A DNA stretch of 64,000 nucleotides, taken from JAWPMT01 sp965215825. GTDB taxonomy: Bacteria > Bacteroidota > Bacteroidia > Cytophagales > Cyclobacteriaceae. Both the position numbers and the translations under genes were made by a program. The stretch covers positions 1,984,001 through 2,048,000 of the forward strand of contig CBDCEM010000002.1 in NCBI GenBank assembly GCA_965215825.1, in the 5' to 3' direction. Numbering within the stretch: the stretch's first letter is position 1; every line of letters starts with the position of its first letter. The notes beneath the pieces are model-generated. The model ran no database searches and was not told the origin of the DNA. It saw only the letters and a list, made by a program, of their open reading frames with translations. Of the stretch, positions 44,337-54,420 are shown piece after piece.

Positions 44337-45604
44337 AAGCTGGACAAGATCTTATTTCCAATACCACATTGCAAACATCTGCGACGTGAACAATAAGAAT
44401 TGTACAATTGTATCAATCCCTGACTTTGTAAGGCACTGCGATTTTCAAGCCCTATCTGATCCCAATTCCTTGTAATCGCATTGTTTTCGGGTCCAATTTT
44501 TTCTAACCAGGAAATGGCTTTTTCAATGAGTGATTGCTCGTCAGTCGCCTGACCATAGGCGACCAGCAGCGGTACAATGGCATTGATCACTACCGACTCC
44601 AGCGTGGTTTTCCCAATTGGAGTCATGACCTTTTTTGCAGGCTTGGCGAAATCATAATGGCTGGACCAATAGTCAGAAAGAGGTACATGGAGTAGGTTTC
44701 TTACATCTTCAAGCGAGCTGGCGGTAACCAGGCGACAAAACAGGCGATTTTCTCTCTGAACCATGGAAGTCAACTGTGCAAGACGAACCGTAGGAAAATT
44801 GGCAGGTCTTAACTTGGAAAACTTCCAATGATGACGAGATACCTTTTTCGTGAGCGCGAGTTTGCGTTTGAGATGTGCAAATTCTTTTTGCAAATCTTCT
44901 TGATGATTGTCTTCATGGTCACCTTCAAGAAATCCGGCCAACCCAAAAATCATCGCTTCCTTTTGTAAGTCGTTGTGACGAGTGAGCTTGTTCCAGGGAA
45001 CAGATTTCGCAAAGACACCAAAGGGATGTGCATTTGTTTTCATTCCAAGAGATGTAGCGAGCAAATTCATCGTTGCAGCTTCCCAATCATGCAGGTCCTT
45101 ATTTAATCCAGCGACCACCTCGTTCGTTTTTTGCTCGATACGCTCCATGACCATACGATCAATTGTTGCGGTATGGATGATTTCCGGGACTTTGGAAATA
45201 TGTGATGCACAGGGGATTACCTCCGTATCCTGCCGTAAGCGATGGTATTTTTCGAATTGATCCGAATGAATGCGATGCTTTAATTCGATTGTTGGAATCG
45301 GAGAGCCATCGGGATTATTGATATCCTTGTCGTGTTCGTAAACCACATGCAAGATTACATTATGATAAGCGGAATCCGATTGATGTCCATGCCTTAACCA
45401 ATCGGAGGACTTCAAATGAATCTCCACTTGCCCAGCCCATTCCATTGGACCGATTTTTAATCGAGCTTCTGAAAAATCGGGGCCTGAATTATGGTTGTGG
45501 AGGCCGGGATAAAAGATTGAAACGGATTCATTCGAGGTACTAAGCAGATTGCCTACATCAAATTGTTGAAATCTCCATACATAATGCAGAAATCGCTCGT
45601 CCAT
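44333..45604 (-). CDS. DUF2851 family protein
   Basis: 423 residues from the ATG at 45604. The preceding 22 codons of open frame look unlike the family, which typically begins with a DExFLHYxW motif (here MDERFLHYVWRFQQFD). The conserved block FYPGLHNHNSGPDFSEARLK followed by WAGQVEIHLKSSDWLRHGH is diagnostic, and VILHVVYEHD follows. No activity is known for the family. It is widespread in Bacteroidota and often single-copy. It is first of a three-gene set with the membrane protein and the acetyltransferase. Confidence 0.85.
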   Translation of the reverse strand: MDERFLHYVWRFQQFDVGNLLSTSNESVSIFYPGLHNHNSGPDFSEARLKIGPMEWAGQVEIHLKSSDWLRHGHQSDSAYHNVILHVVYEHDKDINNPDGSPIPTIELKHRIHSDQFEKYHRLRQDTEVIPCASHISKVPEIIHTATIDRMVMERIEQKTNEVVAGLNKDLHDWEAATMNLLATSLGMKTNAHPFGVFAKSVPWNKLTRHNDLQKEAMIFGLAGFLEGDHEDNHQEDLQKEFAHLKRKLALTKKVSRHHWKFSKLRPANFPTVRLAQLTSMVQRENRLFCRLVTASSLEDVRNLLHVPLSDYWSSHYDFAKPAKKVMTPIGKTTLESVVINAIVPLLVAYGQATDEQSLIEKAISWLEKIGPENNAITRNWDQIGLENRSALQSQGLIQLYNSYCSRRRCLQCGIGNKILSSL

Positions 45605-45746
45605 GTTTTTAAAGATAGCCGGAGTTGAGGTAACAGGAACATAAGCCTGAACAGGAGCTGTTTTGATCATAAGTTGTTTTGTTGTTTCGAAAGGTGAAAG
45701 ATAATATCAGCTATTCAATAAAGGAAGCGGTATTTGAAATTTTCAC

Positions 45747-46652
45747 CTAGTCTTGTTTTACAAACACCAAAAAGCTTGGCTGATTCATTGCGAAATAACC
45801 TAATCCATTTTCAACATTTGAAGGAAAATTGATGGGCTCGCTGGAAATAGAAGCCAGAATTCCACCGTTTCGCTGTTGCGCATCCAGGTATCGGAAATAA
45901 CCTTCGCCTACATGGGTCAGACTGAATAGTATCGTGTCACCGGGCTGTTCAGGTAGGGTGACAGTGTTCCTAATATTCGAATCACGAAAGGTGATATCAG
46001 CCAGTAACCGGGAATAGAGCAAGGTGAGGTTATTTTCCCCAGTGAATATGTCAGGCACAGAATCATTTTCAAATACGGTGCTATCGCCATTTACGTCTAT
46101 GTTGAGCAATTCCTCCAGCGATAGACCTGAAATTTCAGTTGCCTGAGTGATGTACCAGTTCTTGTCTGTCGGGTCTTCAAATTGGTAGTGAGCTGTAAAT
46201 ACCGTGTCTTCTTCTTCAATGGCAATCTCAATGAAAGCCGTATCCAGGGCTACTTGAGAAATCAATTGAGTCGTAGCACGGATCGTTTCTGAATTGAGGG
46301 AATCAAAGACTGACAGGTGATAGTCCTCGCCGGCAGTGACCTGAGACAGTGTTCCAGCAAACAACCCCGGGCCGATCTCAAAAAGTGTATCCAGAAAACC
46401 CTGGGAATTGACTGTTACAAATGCACTGTCTACCAATAATTGGCCGATAAAGTCTTCTTCCAGATCTTCGAGCGTATTGGGGTTAAGTGCAGAAAAGCTT
46501 CTACTTAAGGTAACTAGTAAGAGATCGTCTCCAATTAACTGGGAAGAGACGGCTATCTGGCTGGGTGCAGGAGCCACATTGATGTGTACATCTTCCGGAG
46601 CACAGGCCAGAAGTGAAAGAAGGATTCCAATCAAGTAAATTAATCGTTTCAT
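45747..46652 (-). CDS. DUF4249 outer-membrane-associated lipoprotein
   Basis: 301 residues with lipoprotein signal MKRLIYLIGILLSLLAC. The body fits DUF4249: an N-terminal immunoglobulin-like region (IAVSSQLIGDDLLLVTLSRS), FEIGPGLFAGTLSQVTAGED and a C-terminal barrel-facing segment (SLTHVGEGYFRYLDAQQRNG). DUF4249 genes are nearly always beside a TonB receptor. Here the start codon shares one base with the receptor stop (46652). The pair is likely a SusCD-like uptake complex of unknown ligand. Confidence 0.87.
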   Translation of the reverse strand: MKRLIYLIGILLSLLACAPEDVHINVAPAPSQIAVSSQLIGDDLLLVTLSRSFSALNPNTLEDLEEDFIGQLLVDSAFVTVNSQGFLDTLFEIGPGLFAGTLSQVTAGEDYHLSVFDSLNSETIRATTQLISQVALDTAFIEIAIEEEDTVFTAHYQFEDPTDKNWYITQATEISGLSLEELLNIDVNGDSTVFENDSVPDIFTGENNLTLLYSRLLADITFRDSNIRNTVTLPEQPGDTILFSLTHVGEGYFRYLDAQQRNGGILASISSEPINFPSNVENGLGYFAMNQPSFLVFVKQD

Positions 46653-48931
46653 CAGAAGTTGAAATTGTAAGAGACACTTGGCAGGAAACCGAAAATGCCG
46701 GGTTGTACATATTGGAAGGCTCTTCCGTTGAAATTCACTTCAATACGGTACGGAGCTGCCCGGTTATAAAAGTTGTAAATACTGAATTGCCATTCCGATT
46801 GGAATCGCTTTTTGGGCTTGGACCGAACAATGAAATTGAGATCTAGTCGATGTGCAGGGGAGAGTCTAATCGCATTTCTTTCAGAGTAAATGGGTACAAT
46901 GATCACTTCATTTGTTGTTGCTCCAGGCGCAATGTACTGACCCGTTTGAGCTGTGAAGTTTGCTCCGGAAGTGTATACCCATACCCATGAAAAAGCCAAT
47001 CGCTCAGTGAGGTCAAGGGTTCCAACAAGGGAGATGTCATGCCTTCGATCAAATCGGGCCGGAAAAGTATTTCCTTGATTCAATTCGGCAAATGTGCGTG
47101 TGGACTTACTTAAGGTGTAGGCAATCCACCCATTTAACCGACCAGTACGTTTTCTTACCAGAAATTCAGCTCCGTAAGAGAGGCCGTTTCCGGTTACTAA
47201 TTCTTCTTCAAAATTGTCGTTTAGAAGAAGCCGGGCGCCTTCCCGATATTCGATCAATCGATCACTGGTTTTTAGGTATCCTTCTGCAGAGAAGCTCAGT
47301 TTCTCCTTCGGTAGGCCAATGAAGATGCCACTAGACCACTGTTGCGCAACTTGTGGCTTCACGTCCCGGGTAACCGGGTACCACAAGTCCGTTGGTAGTA
47401 TTACAGAGGAAGAACTTACGCGGTGCATGTATTGTCGCATGACAGAGTAACTACTTTTCAGCGATACCAGGTCGCGCAATTGATAGTTGAAATTAAGGCG
47501 TGGTTCGAGTCCAAAGTAAGCAGTTGAGCGCAACCACGCGGAAGAGAGCCTCAACCCGTAGTATGCCGTTAATTTGGGTAGCAATCTCGTTTCTCGGCCT
47601 CCATATACAGTCGCTTCCAGTATTTGAATCAGATTAGCTGGTCGGGACCTTAAAAAGTCAGAAATTTCACCTCCTGTGTTTACGATATTTGGGCGGAACC
47701 GATGAACGACAGCATCGACGCCAAAATCAATGCGATCCTCTGGTGACCGAAAAAACTCCCACTGACCTTTCAGTCCAATGTCCTGAATTTGAGAACGGAT
47801 CAGCAGAGAATTATCCACGAAATCACCTTCGATATCGTATTTAAAGCGAGTTTGTAGAAGTGTGAAATTGGAAAAAAGTTTTTCATTTGGATAGATATGG
47901 TTCCAACGCAGAGAAGTAGTGAAGTTTCCCAGGTTAAACCCGAATGTGAGTTCTTCCAGTTCTTCCTCCTCGTTGGTTTCTGATTCACGCACTTTCAATA
48001 CATCATCTCCAAAGTAACTGCTGACGTAAATGCGATCCCGTTCAGAGATCCGATAACTGACTTTGGCATTCAGATCGTAAAAGAAGTAGGGGAGGTCGAT
48101 GCCTGTAAGCCCTAGAACCTGATCGATGTAAGTCCGTCTACCAGCAATCATAAAGGTCCCTTTCTTGTTGAAAAGCGGACCATCCAGGGTCAGTCTGGAA
48201 GTAAGCAACCCCACCCCTCCTTTTGCTTCAAACATTTCACGGTTGCCTTCTTGCATTCGTGTATCCATTACAGCTGAAAGCCGTCCGCCATAATCCGCCG
48301 TGAACCCACCTTTGATCACTTTTACATTTTTCAATGCATCGGTATTGAATACAGAGAAGAAGCCAAATAAGTGGCTCAAATTGTACACCGTCGCATCATC
48401 GAGTGTCACCAGGTTTTGGTCATCTGTTCCTCCTCTTACATAAAGAGCGGTGGTGGCCTCTCCACCTTTGGTGATACCTGGCATTAACTGAGCAACCTTT
48501 AGAATGTCTGATTCCCCAACAATCGTTGGAAGGGTCAATGCCTCTTTGGGTGTGAGATTGAAAACGCCCATATCCAGGGATTGCACTTCTTCTTCTACTA
48601 AAAAACGATCACCGGTTATTTTGACCGCTTCCAGTTGTTTACTGGCTGGTTCAAGTGTGAAATTCTGTCGGGTATTTTCAGAAAGGATGATTGCTATGTA
48701 TTGGGTTTCATATCCAATAGAAGATACCCGCAATGCCAGTGTGTCCAGATAAGTAGTAAAGGAAAAGAACCCATAGACATTAGTTGAGGTTCCCTGCCTT
48801 GAGTTTTGATCATAAATAGTTGCACCAATCAACTCCTCTTGTGATGAGGAGGCGAAGACATATCCACTCAACGTCTTTTGCCCAAGGGCTGGTAAGCTCA
48901 AGAAAGTCAATATCACTACCAAGCCCCTCAT
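46652..48931 (-). CDS. TonB-dependent outer-membrane receptor
   Basis: 759 residues. Signal peptide MRGLVVILTFLSLPALGQ is followed by a carboxypeptidase-regulatory-like domain (LSGYVFASSSQEELIGATIY, about 20-105), a plug (about 115-230; TTALYVRGGTDDQNLVTLDD, FTADYGGRLSAVMD) and a 22-strand barrel ending with aromatic-rich FGFLPSVSYNFNF. It transports a substrate across the outer membrane with TonB energy. It overlaps a 230-residue gene upstream by 4 bases and the DUF4249 gene downstream by 1, so the three are translated as a unit. The substrate is not evident; no SusD is present. Confidence 0.92.
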   Translation of the reverse strand: MRGLVVILTFLSLPALGQKTLSGYVFASSSQEELIGATIYDQNSRQGTSTNVYGFFSFTTYLDTLALRVSSIGYETQYIAIILSENTRQNFTLEPASKQLEAVKITGDRFLVEEEVQSLDMGVFNLTPKEALTLPTIVGESDILKVAQLMPGITKGGEATTALYVRGGTDDQNLVTLDDATVYNLSHLFGFFSVFNTDALKNVKVIKGGFTADYGGRLSAVMDTRMQEGNREMFEAKGGVGLLTSRLTLDGPLFNKKGTFMIAGRRTYIDQVLGLTGIDLPYFFYDLNAKVSYRISERDRIYVSSYFGDDVLKVRESETNEEEELEELTFGFNLGNFTTSLRWNHIYPNEKLFSNFTLLQTRFKYDIEGDFVDNSLLIRSQIQDIGLKGQWEFFRSPEDRIDFGVDAVVHRFRPNIVNTGGEISDFLRSRPANLIQILEATVYGGRETRLLPKLTAYYGLRLSSAWLRSTAYFGLEPRLNFNYQLRDLVSLKSSYSVMRQYMHRVSSSSVILPTDLWYPVTRDVKPQVAQQWSSGIFIGLPKEKLSFSAEGYLKTSDRLIEYREGARLLLNDNFEEELVTGNGLSYGAEFLVRKRTGRLNGWIAYTLSKSTRTFAELNQGNTFPARFDRRHDISLVGTLDLTERLAFSWVWVYTSGANFTAQTGQYIAPGATTNEVIIVPIYSERNAIRLSPAHRLDLNFIVRSKPKKRFQSEWQFSIYNFYNRAAPYRIEVNFNGRAFQYVQPGIFGFLPSVSYNFNF

Positions 48932-49620
48932 AGACCAAACCTAAAACCAGTCATCAACCCGGACTGAGGAACCCATGAGCTTAGGCCATCAAAATTGTAG
49001 AAGCCTACCGCCCATGAAGGCCCAATTTTGAAGTAAATCCTTTTAAATAGGCGAAGTTCAACTACCAGATTGACTGTAGCCGTGAAAGTGACTGATCCTT
49101 CGGAAAAGAACTTTGATTCCTGTACTTCTGTCTCGGTTTGGAACCCCGATACAGGTAGACCTACATCCAATCTCACGCCAGAAAGCAGCTTTAGGAATTT
49201 CGTATTGATACTTCGATGATCGTATCCCACACCCATTTGGAAGTACTCGTATTTTCCGGACAGGTCCAGGCTAAGTGAATCGTTTGTTCCGCTGTACCAA
49301 TCGAGATTGATAACTTGTTTGCGGAGTGCCAGGAGCACAGCGTGTTTTTGGTGCTGTGTTTTTCGCGAAGACACTTTAAAGACGAAGCCCATGGTAGCGC
49401 TTCGGAAATTCCCAGACCAATCGTACGATTGTGAAGGCGTGCTGAGGAACTTGCCAAAATTGAAGTCAGACGTTATTTGCTGAAAACTCTGGCTTTTTAT
49501 ATCACCTCGGGTTCCCGGAAAAACCCATTCCACAGCTTGCACTTCCAGGCTATCCAGGATCTGTGCGGATGCCTGTGTCATAACCAGGCATATCAAAGCG
49601 GTGAACAGTGACCTTTTCAA
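48928..49620 (-). CDS. Exported protein, probable small outer-membrane barrel
   Basis: 230 residues with signal peptide MKRSLFTALICLVMTQASAQ. The mature part has alternating hydrophobic strands and ends in Phe/Leu (SGLMTGFRFGL), as expected for an outer-membrane beta-barrel. No family recognised. It is first in the operon with the TonB receptor and DUF4249 gene, with its stop overlapping the receptor start (ATGA). It may be an accessory subunit of that uptake system. Confidence 0.65.
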   Translation of the reverse strand: MKRSLFTALICLVMTQASAQILDSLEVQAVEWVFPGTRGDIKSQSFQQITSDFNFGKFLSTPSQSYDWSGNFRSATMGFVFKVSSRKTQHQKHAVLLALRKQVINLDWYSGTNDSLSLDLSGKYEYFQMGVGYDHRSINTKFLKLLSGVRLDVGLPVSGFQTETEVQESKFFSEGSVTFTATVNLVVELRLFKRIYFKIGPSWAVGFYNFDGLSSWVPQSGLMTGFRFGL

Positions 49621-49830
49621 TATTGGACTTGAGTTGATTACAATGAAAATCCTTCACAAAATATTCATTTATGGAGCGGAAAACCCTAATCTCCATTTAA
49701 ATTAAAATGCAAAACCCTGACCGAAGAGACCCTATCGGTCAAGTTTACGCTTGTTATTTGGTTCCCTTCGTTGAGGCTGGGGAGATCTTCGCGAACGTCT
49801 CGGTAACACTGTAAGACTAATGTTCTTGTC

Positions 49831-51258
49831 CTACAAATTGCTCATCAACTGGTATACGAACTGTATTGTCTCTTTATAATTATCAATTGTTATATACTCA
49901 TTGATACCATGAAAACCAGTGGCATTATCCTTATTGATTCGGGTTGGAAAGAATCGATATACATTATCCGAAATCTTCAGGAAGTGTTTGGAATCTGTTC
50001 CTGCCTGTAGCAAACCCGGAGTAACTACAATATCCGGATGTAATTGTCGAATGGTCTTTTCAACCAATTGAAAGGATTCTGTATTGTGGTCCGTGACTCT
50101 GGAAGGATTGTTTTCATTGCTGTAAGATTCGATCGTAAACCGATCATCGTCAATAATACTCAGCACATGACTCTTGACATCTTCTACCGTTTCTCCCGGC
50201 ATAATCCTAAAGTTGACTACTACCGATGCCTGAGTAGGGATTACATTGTCTTTTACACCGCCTTCCAACATTGTAGGAGCGGTAGTAGTATGTGCTACCA
50301 GACCTTCCAGGATCTTACCCCCAAATAGCCAGGTATTGGCAAAAGCCATTTTTTGGACAAACCCAAATTCCGGGCCAATGATGCTGATCTGTTCTTCGAT
50401 TACGGGGATCATATGATACTCGAATTGATTCGCTTCCAACCTGGTAATGGCACGGGCCAGGTCGCCTATGGTATTGTCTTTTGGTGGATTGGAGGAGTGG
50501 CCACCAGGTGTTTGAACCGAGATTTTATAAGAAACGTAGCCTTTTTCTCCGGTATTGATGACTGCCAGTGTTTTTGGGAAATCAGGGATCATGCCTTCGG
50601 CAATGAACCCACCTTCATCCATAACGAATTCTGGCCTTATACCTTCTGATTCCAGGTATTCGGCAATGACTTTTGCCCCATTTTCGCCACCTACTTCTTC
50701 ATCGTGACCCAGTGCCAGGTAAACAGTTCGACGGGGGGAGATGCCTTTTATTAGCATCATTTCGCAAGCTTCAAGTAGCGCTACTACATTGCCCTTATCG
50801 TCCATGGTTCCACGACCATAGACCTTATCATTTTTTATCTCACCCGAAAACGGAGGAGCTTCCCATTGATCTAGCGTGGTTTCATCCACCGGGACTACAT
50901 CCATGTGAGCCATCAATACCACAGGATTAAGCTCCGGTTGTGTTCCGGTCCACTTGTACAATAAACTATAGTTAAAAGTCTTTCGCTCTAATATAGAATC
51001 TATCAGTGGGTAGGTGGTTTTGAAATAGTCTGCTAAACCCAGAAAAGCACTGGAATCAGAAACAACATTCTTCTTGTGAGAGACAGTTGGAAATTGTATG
51101 GCCCTTTGTAGGTGAGCTACTGCCGATTGAGGTATGTTGATTGGATCAACTGGCTCTACGACCATGGGGTCATAAGAAAAAGTGAATGTTTTAACCAGAA
51201 TTACGGCTACCAAAAACAGCACTACGGATAGTAATGCCAACAAGATCTTTTTCAACAT
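49831..51258 (-). CDS. M20-family metallopeptidase (carboxypeptidase S-like)
   Basis: 475 residues anchored by an N-terminal membrane helix (LLALLSVVLFLVAVILV). Zinc-site motifs are VVLMAHMDVVPV (His, Asp), GRGTMDDKGNVVALL (bridging Asp) and GHDEEVGGENGAKVI (catalytic and zinc Glu). The dimerisation domain contains GGHSSNPPKDNTIGDLARAI and the last metal His lies in TGFHGINEYI. Length and motifs match the membrane-anchored CPS1/PM20D1 branch rather than ArgE/DapE. It releases amino acids from peptides or N-acyl amino acids, probably on the periplasmic face. About 20 bases separate it from the upstream 978-residue metalloprotease-like gene. Confidence 0.87.
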   Translation of the reverse strand: MLKKILLALLSVVLFLVAVILVKTFTFSYDPMVVEPVDPINIPQSAVAHLQRAIQFPTVSHKKNVVSDSSAFLGLADYFKTTYPLIDSILERKTFNYSLLYKWTGTQPELNPVVLMAHMDVVPVDETTLDQWEAPPFSGEIKNDKVYGRGTMDDKGNVVALLEACEMMLIKGISPRRTVYLALGHDEEVGGENGAKVIAEYLESEGIRPEFVMDEGGFIAEGMIPDFPKTLAVINTGEKGYVSYKISVQTPGGHSSNPPKDNTIGDLARAITRLEANQFEYHMIPVIEEQISIIGPEFGFVQKMAFANTWLFGGKILEGLVAHTTTAPTMLEGGVKDNVIPTQASVVVNFRIMPGETVEDVKSHVLSIIDDDRFTIESYSNENNPSRVTDHNTESFQLVEKTIRQLHPDIVVTPGLLQAGTDSKHFLKISDNVYRFFPTRINKDNATGFHGINEYITIDNYKETIQFVYQLMSNL

Positions 51259-51277
51259 TCGAAAAATGTAGGTTGGT

Positions 51278-54214
51278 TTAGAACCCTAAACTAGCGATAA
51301 TCAGATCAATTTGATGTGGATCGCCGCTAGTATCATCCAGTAAATAACTGTATCGCACACCCATATCTACGTCCAACAGGCGCAAAAAACGAAAATCGAA
51401 TCGAATATCTGCCCCAACGGAACTCAAGGTATTGACCCCTCCAGGGAAAGTCCCTTCGAAAGAAACTCTGGTCAGGGGTCTAACTGTCGAGAGCGGGTGA
51501 TCATTTTGCACAACTCTCATGTAATCAAAGAAGGCAGTGGCTTTTACCCGTTGAATAAAAGCAAAAGGTCCCAATGCCACATCTGGTAGCCATAATGGCA
51601 GGCTGTAATCAAATCCTGCCCTGAAGATTTCGTCACTGAGTTGAGCATTGTAACCACGAGCATATGAGAAATCATCCCGAAACTTGTAACTGTCTCGTAA
51701 GTCTTCCTGGCGATAGTTGAAGCGCAAAGCGGTGCCATGAGTCTTCAATAGACCCGGAAACAACACCCGGCCATCGACTTGAAAGTAATCACCCTGATAG
51801 CGATCGCTACCAAAAGTTTGCTGATACGAAATGGTCAAAAACTGACCCCATCTAGGAATTACATTTTGTTGGGCTCTTCGTTGAAAGCGGCTCAGGTCGG
51901 CTTCTAATTCGATTGCACTAAAACTGGAATTCACCTGATCATAAGTAACACTTCTGCCACTCAGGAGAGGAACTAAATCCTGGAAATTTTCAACCTCGAG
52001 GTAATGGTATTCCCCTTTGAGTTCCACGTTGCCAAAATGATTGCCTGAACTGATATTTAAAGGAAGTCGCACGGCGAGGGAAATATCTTGCTCATCCCAT
52101 GAACTGATGGCCCATTGAGTGATGGAATCAGACCGGGGGCGATCCAGGTTCTGTTCGTATATACGACTGATTCGTTCCCGTTCTCCGGTGCGGAAACCAA
52201 CCTGAAATACCGGGTATAACTCCCCATAGATCACATTTGCAGCAAATCGTCCTTTTTCCTCATTTACATTGTACTGATAGGAAGCCGCTGCAGCAAATGT
52301 GCTGAGTTTGTTACTTGCGTACACTATTCCTCCATAATTAGGATGAATTAGAATCGGTGACCAACTGTGCAGGTTTAACAGGCCATTACTTTTATTGAAC
52401 TTCTTGGTTTCAAAATTATTTTCAGGTACGCGATCAAGAATATTGGTATAGTCCAAAGTCGGGTCAATGAAATCAATCTCTGTAGTGTATGAAGGCTGTA
52501 TGGATTTCCAAATGTCTGGATTTACATCTGCGATCTGAAGATTCCATCCCTCTGAGGTGAATTCAGAGTACGCCAGCTTTTTGCCATCCGGAGAGATGGT
52601 AGCTTGTTTGGCGCCATAAAGGGTGGTAGTAACCTGATATTCCGTACCGGAACTCGTGTCTATCACATGGATATTATCAATACCTGATTGAGTACTATTG
52701 AAATAGATGTACTCACCCGATGAATAAGGAAAACTCAATTGATCGGTGGTCCATTCCTTGATTAAATTCATATCGCCAGACGCCAGATTTACTTTTGCAA
52801 GAGCGGTCTTGCTTTGGTGTGTCAATGCGACCACTATATATTGGTTGTCTATCCAGGCAGGGAACGACATTTGATAGTTTTCGGGGTTTGGTACTTTTTG
52901 AATCAGACTTCCGGTTTCGTCTTGCAAAATGTGCAGTTCAGCTTTTGCTGTTTCGGGAATCTGAACAGCCGCTATCATGGTGCCGTCAGGAGAGTAGCTC
53001 GGAGCAAAGTACTTGGTCCGGGATTGGAGTGTTTTTCTCTTTTTGGAGGCCATATCGAAGGTTCTGATGATCGAGAAATCCTGATTGCCCCATCGTTCAT
53101 CAAAAGCCAATTCAGCCCATACAATTTTACCATTTCCAATGGAAAGGTTTGAGTTAAATGGGATGAACCTTCCCGTTGTATAAATCCGCTTTTCATTACC
53201 ATCCAGGTCCACCCTTACATACTGCATGATGTCCTGAAAACCACTTTTTTCTACGAGGAGTGTGTTGTTGTCGAGAAACACGGGGTTTGTATAGCTGGTA
53301 AAAGCTTTCTTCTTCTTTGTATTGACTTTGGTGGAAGTTGAAAGATCCAATGTGGCTTTTTCTTGCTCCCATTCTTCTTTCAATACGCCGAAGGTCTCTC
53401 GATACAATTGTGGTGTTCTTAGTCCGATTCCATTTTTCAATCCCCAGCTAAAGGGATACAAAATACCTTTGTAGCCAGCAGCACGTTGCGTCGCAGTAGT
53501 AAAGGCGTCATCTCCGTATTTATTGCGGACATGAGTTGTCATGTAATAGCCAAGGTTATAATGATTGGGGACGAAATCTTTGATGGAAGTGGCAGAAGCT
53601 TTTTCGTAGTTATAGAACTTGCCATCAAGCAGGAGCGATCGGTATTGCTTGTCAAAGTCCGGTGTTCGTCCACGACCCGCGGTGGTCAATGCCGTTTCGA
53701 AGTAAGTAGCATCACCTTCAAAGTACCACCTGGGAAGTGCCAAAACACTTGCTCCGCCCCAGCCATTCTGGCCAAAAATAAAGGAGTTGATCTTCGTAAT
53801 ACCCCGATTGGCATTTTGGAATTGCTGTACGTGTCTGTATTCATGAATGGTCAGAAAATCCCACCAGGAGGCCGCACCTAAGAAGTTGAATTGCGGTGGA
53901 GTAGTGAAAAATTCTGATCGAAAGGGGCTGACCGTTACAAATCCATTGGAAACCGTAGTTTGGTTTTGCAGAATGATGCTGACCTTTCCTTTCTTATCTC
54001 CCAGAGCATAGTAACTGCTATCGTAGAGCATGTGAACGATGTTGGCTGCTCGTTGTGCATGATCTTCCATGCCCTCAGGGTAAATGATCTGGACTTTTTC
54101 GGTATCTATCTGACCCCACTTCATGCTGGAGGGGTTTAATCCAAGACTAAATCCTTGTCCAAACAAGAATACAGGACCTATCAAAAGCAGAGAAAGAAAT
54201 AAGAGTCGCTTCAT
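51278..54214 (-). CDS. Secreted metallopeptidase-propeller-barrel protein
   Basis: 978 residues from the ATG at 54214, which gives signal peptide MKRLLFLSLLLIGPVFLFGQ; the longer frame to 54253 adds 13. Residues about 20-300 contain an HExxH zinc site (H124-E-Y-R-H128) and a downstream Glu in YFEGDATYFE (E166), the pattern of gluzincin peptidases. Residues about 320-620 form a TolB/WD40-like beta-propeller (SYSPDGTMIAAVQI, ISPDGKKLAYSEF). The last 330 residues are strand-rich and end in DLIIASLGF, as in an outer-membrane barrel. It therefore probably sits in the outer membrane and processes surface or extracellular proteins. Domain calls are by motif and composition only. It precedes the M20 peptidase in a likely two-gene operon. 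Confidence 0.75.
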   Translation of the reverse strand: MKRLLFLSLLLIGPVFLFGQGFSLGLNPSSMKWGQIDTEKVQIIYPEGMEDHAQRAANIVHMLYDSSYYALGDKKGKVSIILQNQTTVSNGFVTVSPFRSEFFTTPPQFNFLGAASWWDFLTIHEYRHVQQFQNANRGITKINSFIFGQNGWGGASVLALPRWYFEGDATYFETALTTAGRGRTPDFDKQYRSLLLDGKFYNYEKASATSIKDFVPNHYNLGYYMTTHVRNKYGDDAFTTATQRAAGYKGILYPFSWGLKNGIGLRTPQLYRETFGVLKEEWEQEKATLDLSTSTKVNTKKKKAFTSYTNPVFLDNNTLLVEKSGFQDIMQYVRVDLDGNEKRIYTTGRFIPFNSNLSIGNGKIVWAELAFDERWGNQDFSIIRTFDMASKKRKTLQSRTKYFAPSYSPDGTMIAAVQIPETAKAELHILQDETGSLIQKVPNPENYQMSFPAWIDNQYIVVALTHQSKTALAKVNLASGDMNLIKEWTTDQLSFPYSSGEYIYFNSTQSGIDNIHVIDTSSGTEYQVTTTLYGAKQATISPDGKKLAYSEFTSEGWNLQIADVNPDIWKSIQPSYTTEIDFIDPTLDYTNILDRVPENNFETKKFNKSNGLLNLHSWSPILIHPNYGGIVYASNKLSTFAAAASYQYNVNEEKGRFAANVIYGELYPVFQVGFRTGERERISRIYEQNLDRPRSDSITQWAISSWDEQDISLAVRLPLNISSGNHFGNVELKGEYHYLEVENFQDLVPLLSGRSVTYDQVNSSFSAIELEADLSRFQRRAQQNVIPRWGQFLTISYQQTFGSDRYQGDYFQVDGRVLFPGLLKTHGTALRFNYRQEDLRDSYKFRDDFSYARGYNAQLSDEIFRAGFDYSLPLWLPDVALGPFAFIQRVKATAFFDYMRVVQNDHPLSTVRPLTRVSFEGTFPGGVNTLSSVGADIRFDFRFLRLLDVDMGVRYSYLLDDTSGDPHQIDLIIASLGF

Positions 54215-54420
54215 TAAATCAAAAATTTCCAATCGGTTAATATACATATACAATCCAGTATAGCTTAGACCCTAGTTGGATTTGTTGGTATTTGGTCGGG
54301 AGGTTATTCAAAAGTTTTGGAATTCAGTTTGGTATGGATGTTTCACTTACCCCTTCATATGTTCGAAATGCTGACTTTTCCTTGATAATCCATTATTCTC
54401 AAAGAAAATTGTCCAATTCC

